Assembly: GCA_964450865.1 (NCBI GenBank)
Contig: CAYVHB010000014.1
Coordinates: forward strand, 1-64,000
Reading direction: 5' to 3'
Origin: CAYVHB01 sp964450865
Lineage (GTDB): Bacteria; Bacillota; Clostridia; Saccharofermentanales; UBA5734
DNA length: 64,000 bases
Under the pieces are notes generated by a model. That model was not told the DNA's origin and did no database searches. It saw only the letters and a list, made by a program, of their open reading frames with translations. Shown here piece after piece: positions 1-8,667 of this stretch (position 1 is the stretch's first letter; each line of letters begins with the position of its first letter). The translations under genes and the position numbers were made by a program.

Positions 1-448
1 GATTGCTTGCTCTTCAGGTTTTTATTGTTCTTACTTGCCGTTTATAGGATAAATATTCGTGAAAGTGACAAGATTATTGCTTTATAATGATCACAAAAAA
101 GTCACAATCTCGGTTGTGTAGTAATGTTAAGTCCGGATCACATCATTATCGTGCTGGTACAAAAGCGAATCACTACAACTTATCGATACCACCTGGGTCA
201 ACCATTCGATTTGGTTGCCTTTAGTATAGCGGGGATGTCGGTAGCGACCACAACCAATTAAGCATCTGATAATGGCATTCATTGACACTGAAAGTTTCGT
301 TGATATTCAGGGCGACAGGATTTTGGCCCTTCGATCTTTGCCTTCTTCTCCAAAAGCTGCTTGTTGATCCGCCGAAGCTCGAAACCAGCCATGCTCCGGT
401 AAGTACTGCAGTAAGCCACGGTGCAGCGGTCTCCCTGGCCGCCTAACT
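1..448. other. Gene-poor, AT-rich stretch with possible decayed coding DNA
   Basis: No intact gene is visible. On the minus strand, about 260-440 reads as short open segments in changing frames separated by stops, including an Arg/Lys/Glu-rich stretch. This looks like decayed coding sequence that I cannot assign to a family. Confidence 0.3.
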
Positions 449-841
449 TTAGGGCTGATGCCGACGAATTCCTAATTTCTTATCAATGGTACCTTGCTGG
501 CCGTCCTCCCAACGGATTTTTCGAGGCAGCAACTGGCCATCCTCGAAAAATGAGTCCATCATAGAAACATGAATCTTAGCCAACAAGTTCATCAGATTTC
601 CACCGATACGATATTTGTTTGAAGAAATCGCTGGGATCATGACCGGAGATTCAATCTGCCAGCTCTTGCGTTTCAGGATGTTAAATTTGAAATCAAGCAG
701 TTCCGGCGGAACAGCCAGTTTCTTGGCTACTGAGAAGAAGGTGTTTTCATTCAGCCGTTCGGACACGACTGCATTAGCCAGCAGATATTTAACTGCGAAC
801 AAGTTGGCCTCGTATTCATACAGTGATGATAAGTCACACAA
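449..841 (-). pseudogene. Fragment of an ImmA/IrrE-type metallopeptidase
   Basis: The 130-residue reading frame begins at a TTG. Its N-terminal half resembles the segment after the zinc-binding helix of ImmA/IrrE peptidases: the motif YEYEANLFAVKYLL, then an ELLDFKFNILKRK-like stretch. The HExxH helix that should precede it is absent, and an in-frame stop (complement of 860-862) lies just upstream with more stops beyond. The last ~45 residues do not match the family and may come from other decayed DNA. ImmA-type peptidases usually work with a phage or ICE repressor, and none is present. Most likely a remnant of a lost mobile element. Family assignment is by motif only. Confidence 0.4.
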
Positions 842-1216
842 CTGCGTTATATTGACGCGTCAGTCAGCTGACTTGCCTATAAATTCTCACAATCGACCTT
901 AAATCACCTTCATTTAATTTATCGAATACCTGAAAGCACATTAACTCCACTATCCTCCAGCGTCATTATCTCACAAGAGGTGTCCGATAGTACGGACTGT
1001 TCGCCGGCTAATAAAAAACATGCAAAATGCTGCCATTTAATCCGGATTCAGGTCGTTTTTGTCGTAATAAGGCTTTGGCAAGCTGGGTGGTTTTCCTTGT
1101 AGACTGTCTATCCAATGTTGATAGACATATGCAATAACACTGCCGATTGGATACTTCTTGAAAATCCTGATATAACCAGAAAAGCCCTGGAACATTGCTG
1201 TTCCAGAGCTTTCCTG
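842..1216. other. Intergenic region without recognisable features
   Basis: AT-rich, with stops in all frames. Nothing recognisable lies between the ImmA/IrrE remnant and the 3' end of tRNA-Ser(GCU). An integration scar at the tRNA 3' end is possible, but no repeated tRNA end was seen. Confidence 0.4.
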
Positions 1217-1305
1217 CGGAGAAGGAGGGATTCGAACCCTCGCTAGAGTTACCCCTACTAACAGTTTAGCAAACTGCCCCCTTCGGCCTACTTGGGTACT
1301 TCTCC
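1217..1305 (-). tRNA. tRNA-Ser(GCU)
   Basis: On the minus strand the acceptor GGAGAAG (1305-1299) pairs with CTTCTCC (1224-1218). The anticodon loop reads TTGCTAA, giving GCU, which decodes AGC/AGU. There is a long variable arm, as expected for serine, and a GGTTCGAATCC T-loop. The CCA end is not encoded (G-CAG follows). Confidence 0.93.
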
Positions 1306-1700
1306 AAAGATTGGCGGCATTAACAAACACGATAAGCCGCTTTCATATTGTAGAGGGGTCAGGCTAATTTGTCAAGAACCTCGAGTGAATATGATCGGTG
1401 GGGTCTATTGTCAATTGCAATCTTTATTTCCCGAGGGCACAGGAAATAAGTATTACAAACCGTGTTCAGGCGTTCAGGCGTTCAGTCCTGCAAACAGGCG
1501 TTCAGGATTGTATTCAACCTATATGATCATCGAGGTTACGTGCGGTTGCGCGAGGTTAGACGAGGATCAATGGCAAAACTGTTTCAGTTGAGCAACCGTG
1601 TTATTTTATAATGGAGAAGACGACCAGTCGTTTGGATACCTGCTTGGCTGATACCAATAAAGACCATCATGAAGTCGCAATCTGATAGGGAGTAAATTTC
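1306..1700. other. Intergenic region with dispersed and short tandem repeats
   Basis: This holds one copy of a ~90-bp dispersed repeat (1347-1439) and, at about 1466-1505, several short direct copies of GGCGTTCA. The ribosome binding site AGGGAG (1685-1690) serves the leucine-rich-repeat gene. No convincing promoter was identified. Confidence 0.5.
1347..1439 (+). repeat. Dispersed repeat, copy 1
   Basis: From ATTGTAGAGGGGTC to TTTATTTCC-GAGGGC this matches 5556-5640 in the same orientation with scattered substitutions and a small length difference. The core AATTTGTCAAGAACCTCG is shared exactly. It has no coding potential. It could be a remnant IS end, an integration scar or a small non-coding element. 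Confidence 0.7.
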
Positions 1701-3473
1701 ATGGATGCTGAGAACGGACGCAGTTTAGAGTCATCTGTTCTGGATTTCGAATATACCTCAGTCAAAAAGACGAGGTCAACTGTAATCAGAAGGTATATTG
1801 GCAAACAGCAGAACGTAGTTGTGCCAGCAGAGATCAATGGCTTTCCGGTTGTCGGCCTGAAGAAAGGCGCTTTCAGGAACTCGAAAATTCGTTCCGTGGA
1901 ATTGCCGGTAACGCTGAGTGAAATTGGCGAATTGGCATTTTCCGGTTGCTATAATCTGGCAAGTGTAGCGATCCCCGAAAGCGTAACGACAATTGGGAGC
2001 AGGGCCTTTTGCGATTGTATCAGCTTAACAAGTTTAGTGATCCCTGAAGGGGTGACAACTATTGGAGTGGATGTGTTCTGGGGGTGTTGCGGCCTGACAA
2101 GCCTTGTGATTCCGCAGGGTGTGGCAACAATTGGGAGTGAGGCGTTCAGCGGTTTCAATTGCTTGACAAGTGTGGTTATTCCGGACAGCGTGACCACGAT
2201 CGGAAGCAAAGCGTTTTGCGACTGCAGCAGTTTGACGAACGTGGTGATCCCAGCCAGCGTGACTACAATCGAGAGTGACGCATTCTCCGGTTGTTCGAGT
2301 CTATACAATATAGACATTCAAGGTGAGCCAATCCAAATCTATTTCTCCGCATTTAAAGATACACCCTGGATTAAACGCCAAGATATTACGAATGATCGTT
2401 ATAGAAATGGTGATTTTCTGACATATAAGAATCTAATTTTGCTGGCCTATTATGGCAGTGATGAGAATATTGAACTTCCAGCGGGAATCCGGACATTTGG
2501 CCGGATATTTTGGGAGAATACGAAGCTAAAAAGTATTATGATTCCTGGCAGCGTCACTGAAATCCCAGGCTATGCTTTTTATGAATGCAAGAATCTGACG
2601 AACGCGAAAATTGCGGAGGGTGTAACAACAATTGGGGATCGAGCGTTTATCTACTGCAGTAATCTTACGGATATTGCGATCCCTGACAGTGTAACGACGA
2701 TCGGAAGTGATTCATTCTTGGGTTGCCACGGTCTGAAGTCCGTGGTCATTCCAAATGGCGTGACGACGATCATGGAAGGTACATTTTGGGGTTGCCACGG
2801 TCTGGAGTCCGTGGTGATCCCGGCCAGCGTGGCAACGATCGGTACCCGTGCATTCTGCAACTGCTGCAACTTGAAGCGCGTGGTGCTCCCGAACGGATTG
2901 TTGAAGATTGAATACCAGGTGTTCAAGGATTGCTATAGCCTGACAAACTTGGTAATCCCGGTTCGTGTAACGAAGATTGCAAATGATGCCTTCTCAAACT
3001 GCCACAGCCTGACGCACATGGAGATCCCAGCTAGTGTGACGACGATTGAACCGCTTGGGTTCAGAGGATGCAGCGGCCTAATGAGTATTACTGTGGAGCA
3101 AGATAATTCACATTATTCAAGTATTCAGGGCGTTCTTTACAACAAGCATCAAACAACCTTGATATTATGCCCACCCGGCGTCACCTTGATCGAAATTCCG
3201 GACAGCGTGACCACGATCGGGTATGGTGCATTCATCGACTGTATAAACTTACTGAGTGTAAAATTCCCGAATAGCGTGACGATAATCGAACGATATGCGT
3301 TCCATAACTGCACGAGCTTAACGAACGTGGTAATCTCAGCCAACATAACAACAATCGAAAGTTGTGCCTTCTCGGGCTGCAGACACCTGACGGATGTCAA
3401 AGCCCCTGTTCAGTTTTATGATCGATTCAGTGATACACCTTGGTTTATGACTCGTCGTACCAATAATCCATAA
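1701..3473 (+). CDS. BspA-type leucine-rich repeat protein
   Basis: A 590-residue protein made almost entirely of ~23-residue Treponema/BspA-type repeats (pattern: IP.SVTTIG..AF.GC.SL..V). Two repeat blocks (about residues 55-205 and 255-580) are separated by a less regular insert containing an aromatic YKNLILLAYYG segment. BspA-type proteins usually form curved solenoids that bind other proteins and are often surface-exposed. Here there is no signal peptide, membrane anchor or cell-wall domain, so it may be cytoplasmic or the start of a larger lost protein. The start ATG follows AGGGAG at 10 nt. The repeats make the antisense strand open in long stretches; those frames are artefacts. Binding partner unknown. 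Confidence 0.88.
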   Translation: MDAENGRSLESSVLDFEYTSVKKTRSTVIRRYIGKQQNVVVPAEINGFPVVGLKKGAFRNSKIRSVELPVTLSEIGELAFSGCYNLASVAIPESVTTIGSRAFCDCISLTSLVIPEGVTTIGVDVFWGCCGLTSLVIPQGVATIGSEAFSGFNCLTSVVIPDSVTTIGSKAFCDCSSLTNVVIPASVTTIESDAFSGCSSLYNIDIQGEPIQIYFSAFKDTPWIKRQDITNDRYRNGDFLTYKNLILLAYYGSDENIELPAGIRTFGRIFWENTKLKSIMIPGSVTEIPGYAFYECKNLTNAKIAEGVTTIGDRAFIYCSNLTDIAIPDSVTTIGSDSFLGCHGLKSVVIPNGVTTIMEGTFWGCHGLESVVIPASVATIGTRAFCNCCNLKRVVLPNGLLKIEYQVFKDCYSLTNLVIPVRVTKIANDAFSNCHSLTHMEIPASVTTIEPLGFRGCSGLMSITVEQDNSHYSSIQGVLYNKHQTTLILCPPGVTLIEIPDSVTTIGYGAFIDCINLLSVKFPNSVTIIERYAFHNCTSLTNVVISANITTIESCAFSGCRHLTDVKAPVQFYDRFSDTPWFMTRRTNNP

Positions 3474-3526
3474 CCCATAACCCATAACCCATAACCATAA
3501 CCCATAACCGATAACCGATAACCCAT
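3468..3526 (+). repeat. CCCATAA tandem repeats
   Basis: About eight tandem copies of a 6-7-bp unit (CCCATAA, with CCATAA and CCGATAA variants) begin inside the last codons of the LRR gene. The TAA stop codon of that gene is itself part of the first units. Confidence 0.85.
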
Positions 3527-3653
3527 GTCGTGTGCCTGACCTTGGACTGCTGCTTTCCCATTTATCGTGTGCGTCATGGCGGCGATTGCGGCGGATATGC
3601 TGCTTTATTTGGCGTTATAATGAAGAATAGCACTATGGCAGGAGGGACTGACT

Positions 3654-4787
3654 TTGAATATTCAATGTACGCAGAAATTGCTGGATAAACTGAAGTGCCC
3701 GGCCACCTCACCGACTGCCCAGAATGATTTTTTTGACTGGCATGCCAGCATTCTTCTGGTTGACCGCCGCAACACGGTTCTGTTGACCAACAATCTGTGC
3801 CATTATTCGCTGGTCCTTTATGGCTTGAAATCTGCCGACTTCAAGAAGCTGGCCAGCCTTTTCCAGCAGGCCCTGACCGAAGTCCTGCTCGCTGAGGCCG
3901 TGGACCAGGAGACCATTGAGAAATATTTCCAGGCGGCTGGCTCGATCCAGTTTACCCGGACCAGCAATCGGTCCATCCTGTCCCAAATGACCCAGACTGG
4001 TACGGAGCTGCGCTACGCCGCAGAAGATTTGGATCAGAACCAGATTGTGCAAACTGATTTCAGCCTGATGCGGGGATCTCTCCTGCACAGCGTTGGCCGG
4101 CAATTCATTTGCCCGCGTGAGCAGCTGCTGTCCGCCCTGTCACGATTCAAGCAGGACGGCCAAACTGTCTTTACATCAGAGGCGCTGGATGCAGGCATAA
4201 CCAGGCCCACCGGGGAACGGGCCTTCATTCTGTCGGTGCAGCTTCCTTGTGGTGACCGCCTGATCTGGCGTAAACTGGCTGTGCCGGCACGATGCACGTT
4301 TGGCCAATTCCATCGCATGATTCAGGTCAGTTTCAACTGGCAGAACCGGCATCTTTATCAATTTCAGGTTGTATCTGACGACGGCGAAACCGTGGCTGAG
4401 TCGAAAAGCTATGATCGGGACGAATTTGACGATTACGGGCAGTCATTCATGGACTATTTCTCGGAGCGGAAACGGTTGGCGGCGTTTTTGTCCCAATACA
4501 GAAACCTCCGCTACCTCTATGATTTCGGTGATGATTGGCTGCATCTCATTAAGCTGGATGAGACAGTTGATTCTTTTGCCGGACCGCTGCCGTGCTGCCT
4601 CGACGGTGAGGGGACGGCGCCGCCCGAAGATGTGGGCGGCGAAGACGGATACCTCGCGTTTCTCTCGATCGTTGAAAATGACGCGGATACCGAAGAAAAG
4701 CGCGAGCTGCTGGCGTGGGCCGAAAGCGTGAGATGGCAGGCCTTTGGTCTGCAGCGGATCAACGAGCGTTTGCAGTGGCTTTCGTAA
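3654..4787 (+). CDS. DUF6933 plus pRiA4b ORF-3-like (IS1096 TnpR-like) domain protein
   Basis: A 377-residue protein. The N-terminal ~150 residues resemble DUF6933, a domain of unknown function (FDWHASILLVDRRNTVLLTN and neighbouring helices). The C-terminal ~190 residues match the plasmid pRiA4b ORF-3 family (FILSVQL...IWRKLAVPARCTFGQFHRMIQ, later YDFGDDW.H.I and a Cys/Gly-rich ...PEDVGG). The family is often annotated as IS1096 TnpR-like, but no recombinase activity is established and no catalytic Ser/Tyr context is seen. Start chosen at TTG 3654 because AGGAGGG (3640-3646) sits 7 nt upstream. A TATAAT lies at 3616-3621 without a good -35. Function unknown. Confidence 0.8.
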   Translation: MNIQCTQKLLDKLKCPATSPTAQNDFFDWHASILLVDRRNTVLLTNNLCHYSLVLYGLKSADFKKLASLFQQALTEVLLAEAVDQETIEKYFQAAGSIQFTRTSNRSILSQMTQTGTELRYAAEDLDQNQIVQTDFSLMRGSLLHSVGRQFICPREQLLSALSRFKQDGQTVFTSEALDAGITRPTGERAFILSVQLPCGDRLIWRKLAVPARCTFGQFHRMIQVSFNWQNRHLYQFQVVSDDGETVAESKSYDRDEFDDYGQSFMDYFSERKRLAAFLSQYRNLRYLYDFGDDWLHLIKLDETVDSFAGPLPCCLDGEGTAPPEDVGGEDGYLAFLSIVENDADTEEKRELLAWAESVRWQAFGLQRINERLQWLS

Positions 4788-4795
4788 TAGGGCGA

Positions 4796-5422
4796 TCAGG
4801 CCTCGGCCAGGACAATCAATCCGACGTAAGATACCGTGTCCGGGCCGTTGTTGTATTTCAGGCCGCAGGCGGTCAGCATCGGCGTGACAAAAATACCGTA
4901 GGCTTCTACTGACGGGATGGCTTCTTCCGGATGGCGGCAAGGCTCATGGGGGTAGGTGCATTGCGGGCACAGGTCACAGCAGCCGGCATCGAGAGCCAGC
5001 AGCTTGCGACCGGGGAAACGGGCCCGGACCGCGGCATAAATCTGGCGAAATATCGCAAAATGGCGCTCGCGGGCGGCCATCATACCCGGATAATCGAAGG
5101 AATCCTCCAGCTGGTCGATGGTCTGGACGACCAGGGCATACGGCAAGGCCTGGACGTTGGCCATCAGGTCTTCGACTTCGCCGATGGCCGGTGGACCGAC
5201 CCAGCTGGTTGCGAAGCGGCCGCAGGCATTCTGGGCACAGCTGCTGCGCAAGTCCGCCGAATAAGGGATATCCCTGGTCAGGATCATGGCCGCCCGGTCG
5301 GCGCCGCTGGCCAGGGCCAGGTCGAGCAGGATCTCTGCCTGCTCAGCCGGGATGGCGGGGGCTTTTGCTTGCCCTTCTGGGATCGCTGTTCCCTGGGCGG
5401 GATTGCTATTTAAAGCTGTCAT
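4796..5422 (-). CDS. DUF2284 predicted metal-binding protein
   Basis: About 208 residues. The C-terminal half contains the Cys-rich pattern of DUF2284: GCCDLCPQCTYP followed by PCRHPE, then SVEAYGIFV and a final TVSYVGLIVL strand. The cysteines probably bind a metal or Fe-S cluster; this is inferred, not known. The N-terminal half includes RDIPYS and CAQNACGRF with two further Cys. Start set at ATG 5422, preceded by AGGAAG at 10 nt; an in-frame GTG at 5431 is too close to that site. It ends 8 nt from the convergent upstream gene. Found widely in anaerobes; role unknown. Confidence 0.8.
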   Translation of the reverse strand: MTALNSNPAQGTAIPEGQAKAPAIPAEQAEILLDLALASGADRAAMILTRDIPYSADLRSSCAQNACGRFATSWVGPPAIGEVEDLMANVQALPYALVVQTIDQLEDSFDYPGMMAARERHFAIFRQIYAAVRARFPGRKLLALDAGCCDLCPQCTYPHEPCRHPEEAIPSVEAYGIFVTPMLTACGLKYNNGPDTVSYVGLIVLAEA

Positions 5423-5555
5423 TGATTGCACGCTTCCTTTCAGCCAGCTACCTTGATTACGCGGGTTTCGTTAACTTGCTTCTGACGGTTACTTCAATAT
5501 GATAGCATGATCCCGGAATATAAGACACGGCAAGATGATTGCTGTAAAATTCAGG

Positions 5556-5640
5556 ATTGTAGAGGGGTCGGGTAAATTTGTCAAGAACCTCGGGCGAATA
5601 TGATCGGCGGGTTCAATTGAAATCTTTATTTCCCCAGGGC
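5556..5640 (+). repeat. Dispersed repeat, copy 2
   Basis: Matches 1347-1439 in the same orientation (TAGAGGGGTC, TTTGTCAAGAACCTCG, GAATATGATCGG, AATCTTTATTTCC). The two copies bracket the LRR, DUF6933 and DUF2284 genes. Confidence 0.7.
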
Positions 5641-5661
5641 TATTGGTTCATCTACTAGATA

Positions 5662-5720
5662 CTACCATACTACCTACTCATCTACCAATTAAGTTGGCAG
5701 ATGAGTAGGTAGTATGGTAG
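5662..5720. repeat. Long near-perfect inverted repeat (hairpin)
   Basis: The arm 5662-5683 (CTACCATACTACC...) is perfectly complementary over 22 bp to 5699-5720. The stem continues with one mismatch (ACCAA/TTGGC) to a 5-nt loop. It lies ~60 bp before the AlbA_2 gene and is not followed by a T-run. It may be an attenuator, a dimeric operator or a MITE-like element. Confidence 0.85.
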
Positions 5721-5781
5721 AATTGGTAGTATTAGCATGAAACGTAACCGGGTAACCGGGTGAATATGAGTGGTGATAAAC

Positions 5782-7134
5782 ATGTTCGAAACAAATAGAC
5801 TGGAATGGAAAAGGGAATTTACTGAAGATATTAAAAAAGAACTGGTTGCTTTTGCCAATACACAGGGCGGTGAGCTCATTATCGGTTTAGCTGACGATGG
5901 CACAGTAATCGGCGTGACGAATCCAGATCAGGTATCAGCCCAGGTGACCAATATGATCCGTGATACAATCAGTCCGGATATTACGCTCCTTTCGGAAGTT
6001 GCAATTGAATATCGTGAAAACAAACCGCTCGTTCACATAACAGTTAATCGCGGTAGTAAGCGCCCCTACTTTATTGCTAAAAAGGGTATGACATCCTTGG
6101 GGGTTTACGTTCGGCAAGGCAATACGTCGGCACCGGCATCTGTCGATGCCATTCGCGAAATGATCCGTGAAACAGATGGCTATAGCTATGAAAGTAATCT
6201 GTCGTTTGAGCAAAACCTGACCTTTGAGTATTGCCGGAAAGTTTTTGCCGATAAAGGCATTCGCTTCGGCCAGAATCAGATGCAGACCATGAAATTGCTC
6301 ACGCCAGATGGTATCTATACCAATTTGGGTCTACTTTTGTCGGATCAGTGCTTTCATAGCATCCAATTGGCCTGTTTCCAGGGAGCTGAAATTGGCACGT
6401 TCACGGATCGGCAACGATTCTCCGGTTCCATTTTAAAACAGCTGGACGAGGCTTTCGCCGTTATGAATCACTACAATCGAACCCGTTCAGAGATTCATGG
6501 ACTGCACCGCGTCGACAGCCGGGATTATCCGGAGACCGTCCTGCGGGAAGCGCTGATTAACGCCATTGTCCATCGGGATTATGACCGGGATGTCAGCACC
6601 AATATCCGGATCTTTGCAGATCGCATCGAAATTGCATCGTTCGGCGGCTTGCCGCCGAATACGACAATCGAGACATTTCTGCTAGGTTTATCCATTCCGC
6701 GAAACAGAAATCTGGCAGATATCTTCTATCGGCTGCAACTGATCGAGGCATTTGGTTCTGGAATTCCCAAAATGATCAATCTGTATCGCGAGGGCGGGCA
6801 GGAGATCCAGTTCAAGACATCACCCTCCGGTTTCTTGATCATATTGCCCAATCTCAATTACAGCAAAGAACTGCTACCGGCTGGTTTGGATCAGACAACG
6901 TCCCGGACAGAAACATTGAGTATGAGAGAACAACGGATTAAGCTGGCCCTTGATTTAATCCAGCAAAGGGGTCTGGTCTCCCGGTCAGATCTGGAAACCG
7001 TCTGGAATCTCAGCCGCAGCTCAGCCACAATGTGGATTGAGAATCTGGTTCAAGCAGGTATTTTGGTCCGACAGGGCAGCGGCCGGAACACGCGTTATGG
7101 AAAGGGTGAATTGGCAACCCCAAGGGGATTATAG
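5782..7134 (+). CDS. AlbA_2 (Schlafen-like) domain, GHKL-ATPase transcriptional regulator
   Basis: A 450-residue protein. The N-terminus (~1-120) is an AlbA_2/Schlafen-type nucleic-acid-binding domain (LEWKREF..DI.KELVAFANTQGGELIIGLADDG). Residues ~240-360 form the HATPase_c_4-type domain usual in this family (REALINAIVHRDY, then IEIASFGGLPP and AFGSGIPKMI). The C-terminus (~385-440) is a helix-turn-helix (LVSRSDLETVWNLSRSSATMWI). Members are predicted regulators, sometimes linked to mobile elements or defence, but substrates are unknown. Start taken at ATG 5782; an in-frame GTG at 5770 is possible. The large hairpin at 5662-5720 is immediately upstream and may regulate it. Confidence 0.88.
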   Translation: MFETNRLEWKREFTEDIKKELVAFANTQGGELIIGLADDGTVIGVTNPDQVSAQVTNMIRDTISPDITLLSEVAIEYRENKPLVHITVNRGSKRPYFIAKKGMTSLGVYVRQGNTSAPASVDAIREMIRETDGYSYESNLSFEQNLTFEYCRKVFADKGIRFGQNQMQTMKLLTPDGIYTNLGLLLSDQCFHSIQLACFQGAEIGTFTDRQRFSGSILKQLDEAFAVMNHYNRTRSEIHGLHRVDSRDYPETVLREALINAIVHRDYDRDVSTNIRIFADRIEIASFGGLPPNTTIETFLLGLSIPRNRNLADIFYRLQLIEAFGSGIPKMINLYREGGQEIQFKTSPSGFLIILPNLNYSKELLPAGLDQTTSRTETLSMREQRIKLALDLIQQRGLVSRSDLETVWNLSRSSATMWIENLVQAGILVRQGSGRNTRYGKGELATPRGL

Positions 7135-7276
7135 TCCTCATAAGTTGCAGCACAAAGCCCGATCTTGCCTGGTTTGGCACCGGTGTGCCGGCGGCTGTGT
7201 TATACTTAAGCGAGGAAACCTAGCGTTGTCAAATAGTTTGCGAAAAAGTTGAAAACAATGACGGAGGCTTTGCACC

Positions 7277-7744
7277 ATGATTGATGATGAAAAAATCAAT
7301 GATAATCCTGCTGCAGATAACGAAGCCGAACAGCCAGGGACATCGGGCGATCAATCCGGCCAATCCGGCCAATCCGGCCAGGCCGGACAAGCCGGCCAGG
7401 CCGGACCAGACAGCGGCAAAAAGTCGTACAATCAGTTCCCGCCGGCCGAGGACATCATCGAGGCGATCAAGGAGATCTGGCGCCGCGGCAATGCCAGCCG
7501 GCTGGAAATTGAAAAGGATGGACACACAGTCCTGAGCCTGTCCCTGACGGTGGGGACCATTGGCCTGATCATCGCGCCGGTCGCGTCCCTGATTGGCATC
7601 GGGGCTGCCCTGATCACCGACTATACGATCAAGATCACCCTCGATAATGGCGACGTCATCGACGTCAATGAATTCGCTATCCATCGCAGCAAGTCCACTA
7701 AAAGCAAAGACGCCAAGGATGTGACACCGGATGATCAACCATAA
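7277..7744 (+). CDS. DUF4342 domain protein with collagen-like Gly-Gln repeats
   Basis: 155 residues. Residues ~24-46 are a low-complexity GQSGQAG repeat. Residues ~55-130 match DUF4342: an amphipathic helix (AEDIIEAIKEIWRRGNASRLEI), a DG turn, a hydrophobic LSLSLTVGTIGLIIAPVAS segment and the TIKITLDNGD strand. Typical DUF4342 proteins are short and single-domain, so the repeat and charged tail are additions. The ATG follows GGAGG (7263-7267). A TATACT at 7201-7206 may be the -10. Function unknown; the hydrophobic stretch suggests membrane association. Confidence 0.72.
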   Translation: MIDDEKINDNPAADNEAEQPGTSGDQSGQSGQSGQAGQAGQAGPDSGKKSYNQFPPAEDIIEAIKEIWRRGNASRLEIEKDGHTVLSLSLTVGTIGLIIAPVASLIGIGAALITDYTIKITLDNGDVIDVNEFAIHRSKSTKSKDAKDVTPDDQP

Positions 7745-7851
7745 AACGGCGCCCACCACCTGAAATTCTTGACGCAGCAACTGGTGACAGCCTAGCTCTA
7801 CCACGACGACCCGGATTGCGTTCCGACATGAACCGTCGCCGCGGCCTGAGC

Positions 7852-7891
7852 AATGACCCGGGCTGCCGCATCGGCAACCGGGTCATTTTTG
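7852..7891 (+). terminator. Rho-independent terminator
   Basis: AATGACCCGG (7852-7861) pairs with CCGGGTCATT (7878-7887), followed by a T-run. It ends the DUF4342 transcript and isolates the metal operon. Confidence 0.8.
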
Positions 7892-7903
7892 CCCGTTTTC
7901 ATA

Positions 7904-7980
7904 TGAATATATGCTCATTCGTTATTGACAAGGTTTGAAAGAAGTTCTATTCTATAAATGAATGATTGCTCATATATTCA
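7904..7980 (+). promoter_or_regulatory. Promoter and dyad operator of the metal-responsive operon
   Basis: A TTGACA -35 (7925-7930) is spaced 17 bp from a TATTCT -10 (7948-7953). Flanking it, TGAATATATG (7904-7913) and CATATATTCA (7971-7980) are perfect inverted copies, extended by GCTCATTC and GAATGATT. AT-rich dyads around the core promoter are the usual targets of ArsR/CadC-type repressors, so this probably mediates autorepression by the next gene. Confidence 0.7.
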
Positions 7981-7999
7981 GTAATGGAGGAATTGAACG

Positions 8000-8368
8000 A
8001 TGTTCGATGATAAGACACCGCTAGAGCGCTGCAGCTGTGAGGTCATTCATCAGGATACAGTTGATCGGGTCAGAGAAAATATGCCGGCTGAGGAGACCTT
8101 GTATGATCTGGCCGAGCTGTTCAAGGTTTTTGGCGATTCGACGCGGATCAAGATCCTGTGGGCCCTCGATACGGCGGAAATGTGCGTCTGCGATATCGCC
8201 TTCCTGCTGAATATGACTCAGTCTGCCATCTCCCATCAGTTGCGCATCCTCAAGCAGGCTCACCTGGTTAAGTTCCGCAAAGATGGCAAGATCGTTTATT
8301 ATTCGCTGGACGATGAACATGTGCGGCAGATCCTTGATCAGGGGATCATCCACCTGACGGAGAAGTGA
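8000..8368 (+). CDS. ArsR/SmtB-family metal-sensing repressor (CadC-like)
   Basis: 122 residues with an ArsR-type winged helix: LAELFKVFGDSTRIKILWAL, the CVCD motif typical of the CadC alpha-3 metal site, then NMTQSAISHQLRILKQAHLVKFRKDGK as recognition helix and wing. An N-terminal CSCEV motif could supply further thiolate ligands, as in CadC. Expected role: repress the efflux operon until Cd/Pb/Zn binds. The P1B ATPase that should follow directly is now ~2 kb away because an IS200/IS605 element lies between them. An imperfect copy of its last codons follows the stop. The start is preceded by GGAGG (7986-7990). Confidence 0.88.
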   Translation: MFDDKTPLERCSCEVIHQDTVDRVRENMPAEETLYDLAELFKVFGDSTRIKILWALDTAEMCVCDIAFLLNMTQSAISHQLRILKQAHLVKFRKDGKIVYYSLDDEHVRQILDQGIIHLTEK

Positions 8369-8431
8369 CAGGAAATCGTCAGGACATACCAGCTGAAGAC
8401 CGGGATCATCCACCCGATCGAGAAGTGACAG
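8341..8431 (+). repeat. Imperfect tandem duplication of the repressor gene 3' end
   Basis: 8341-8371 and 8401-8431 match at all but a few positions with a 60-bp period. The first copy is the end of the ArsR-type gene including its stop; the second is non-coding. Confidence 0.85.
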
Positions 8432-8667
8432 ACAGGGGGCGGGGCTGCGAGTCCTGTCTGAACAGGGGAACAAGAAACGTTGAGCGGGTCGTTTACCTGG
8501 CTGGACAATATTTGATTTTAACGTGTTCTCGTGAGGCAAGAAGTCCCCCACCTCAAATCGCCGCAGCGATTAGGTGGGGGATGAATTCCCTCTCTTTTTA
8601 TCGATTATTGCCTGCATAGTCTTGTCATGGTATAGTCAGTAGTAAGACTGTAAAGGTAAAAAATACA

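Noticed and set aside
1217..1305. Confirmed attachment site at the tRNA-Ser 3' end
   Set aside because: No second copy of the tRNA end was found in the window, so it remains only a hypothesis.
1949..3400. Long minus-strand open frames opposite the LRR gene
   Set aside because: They arise from the periodic codon pattern of the repeats, have repetitive antisense peptides and no ribosome sites.
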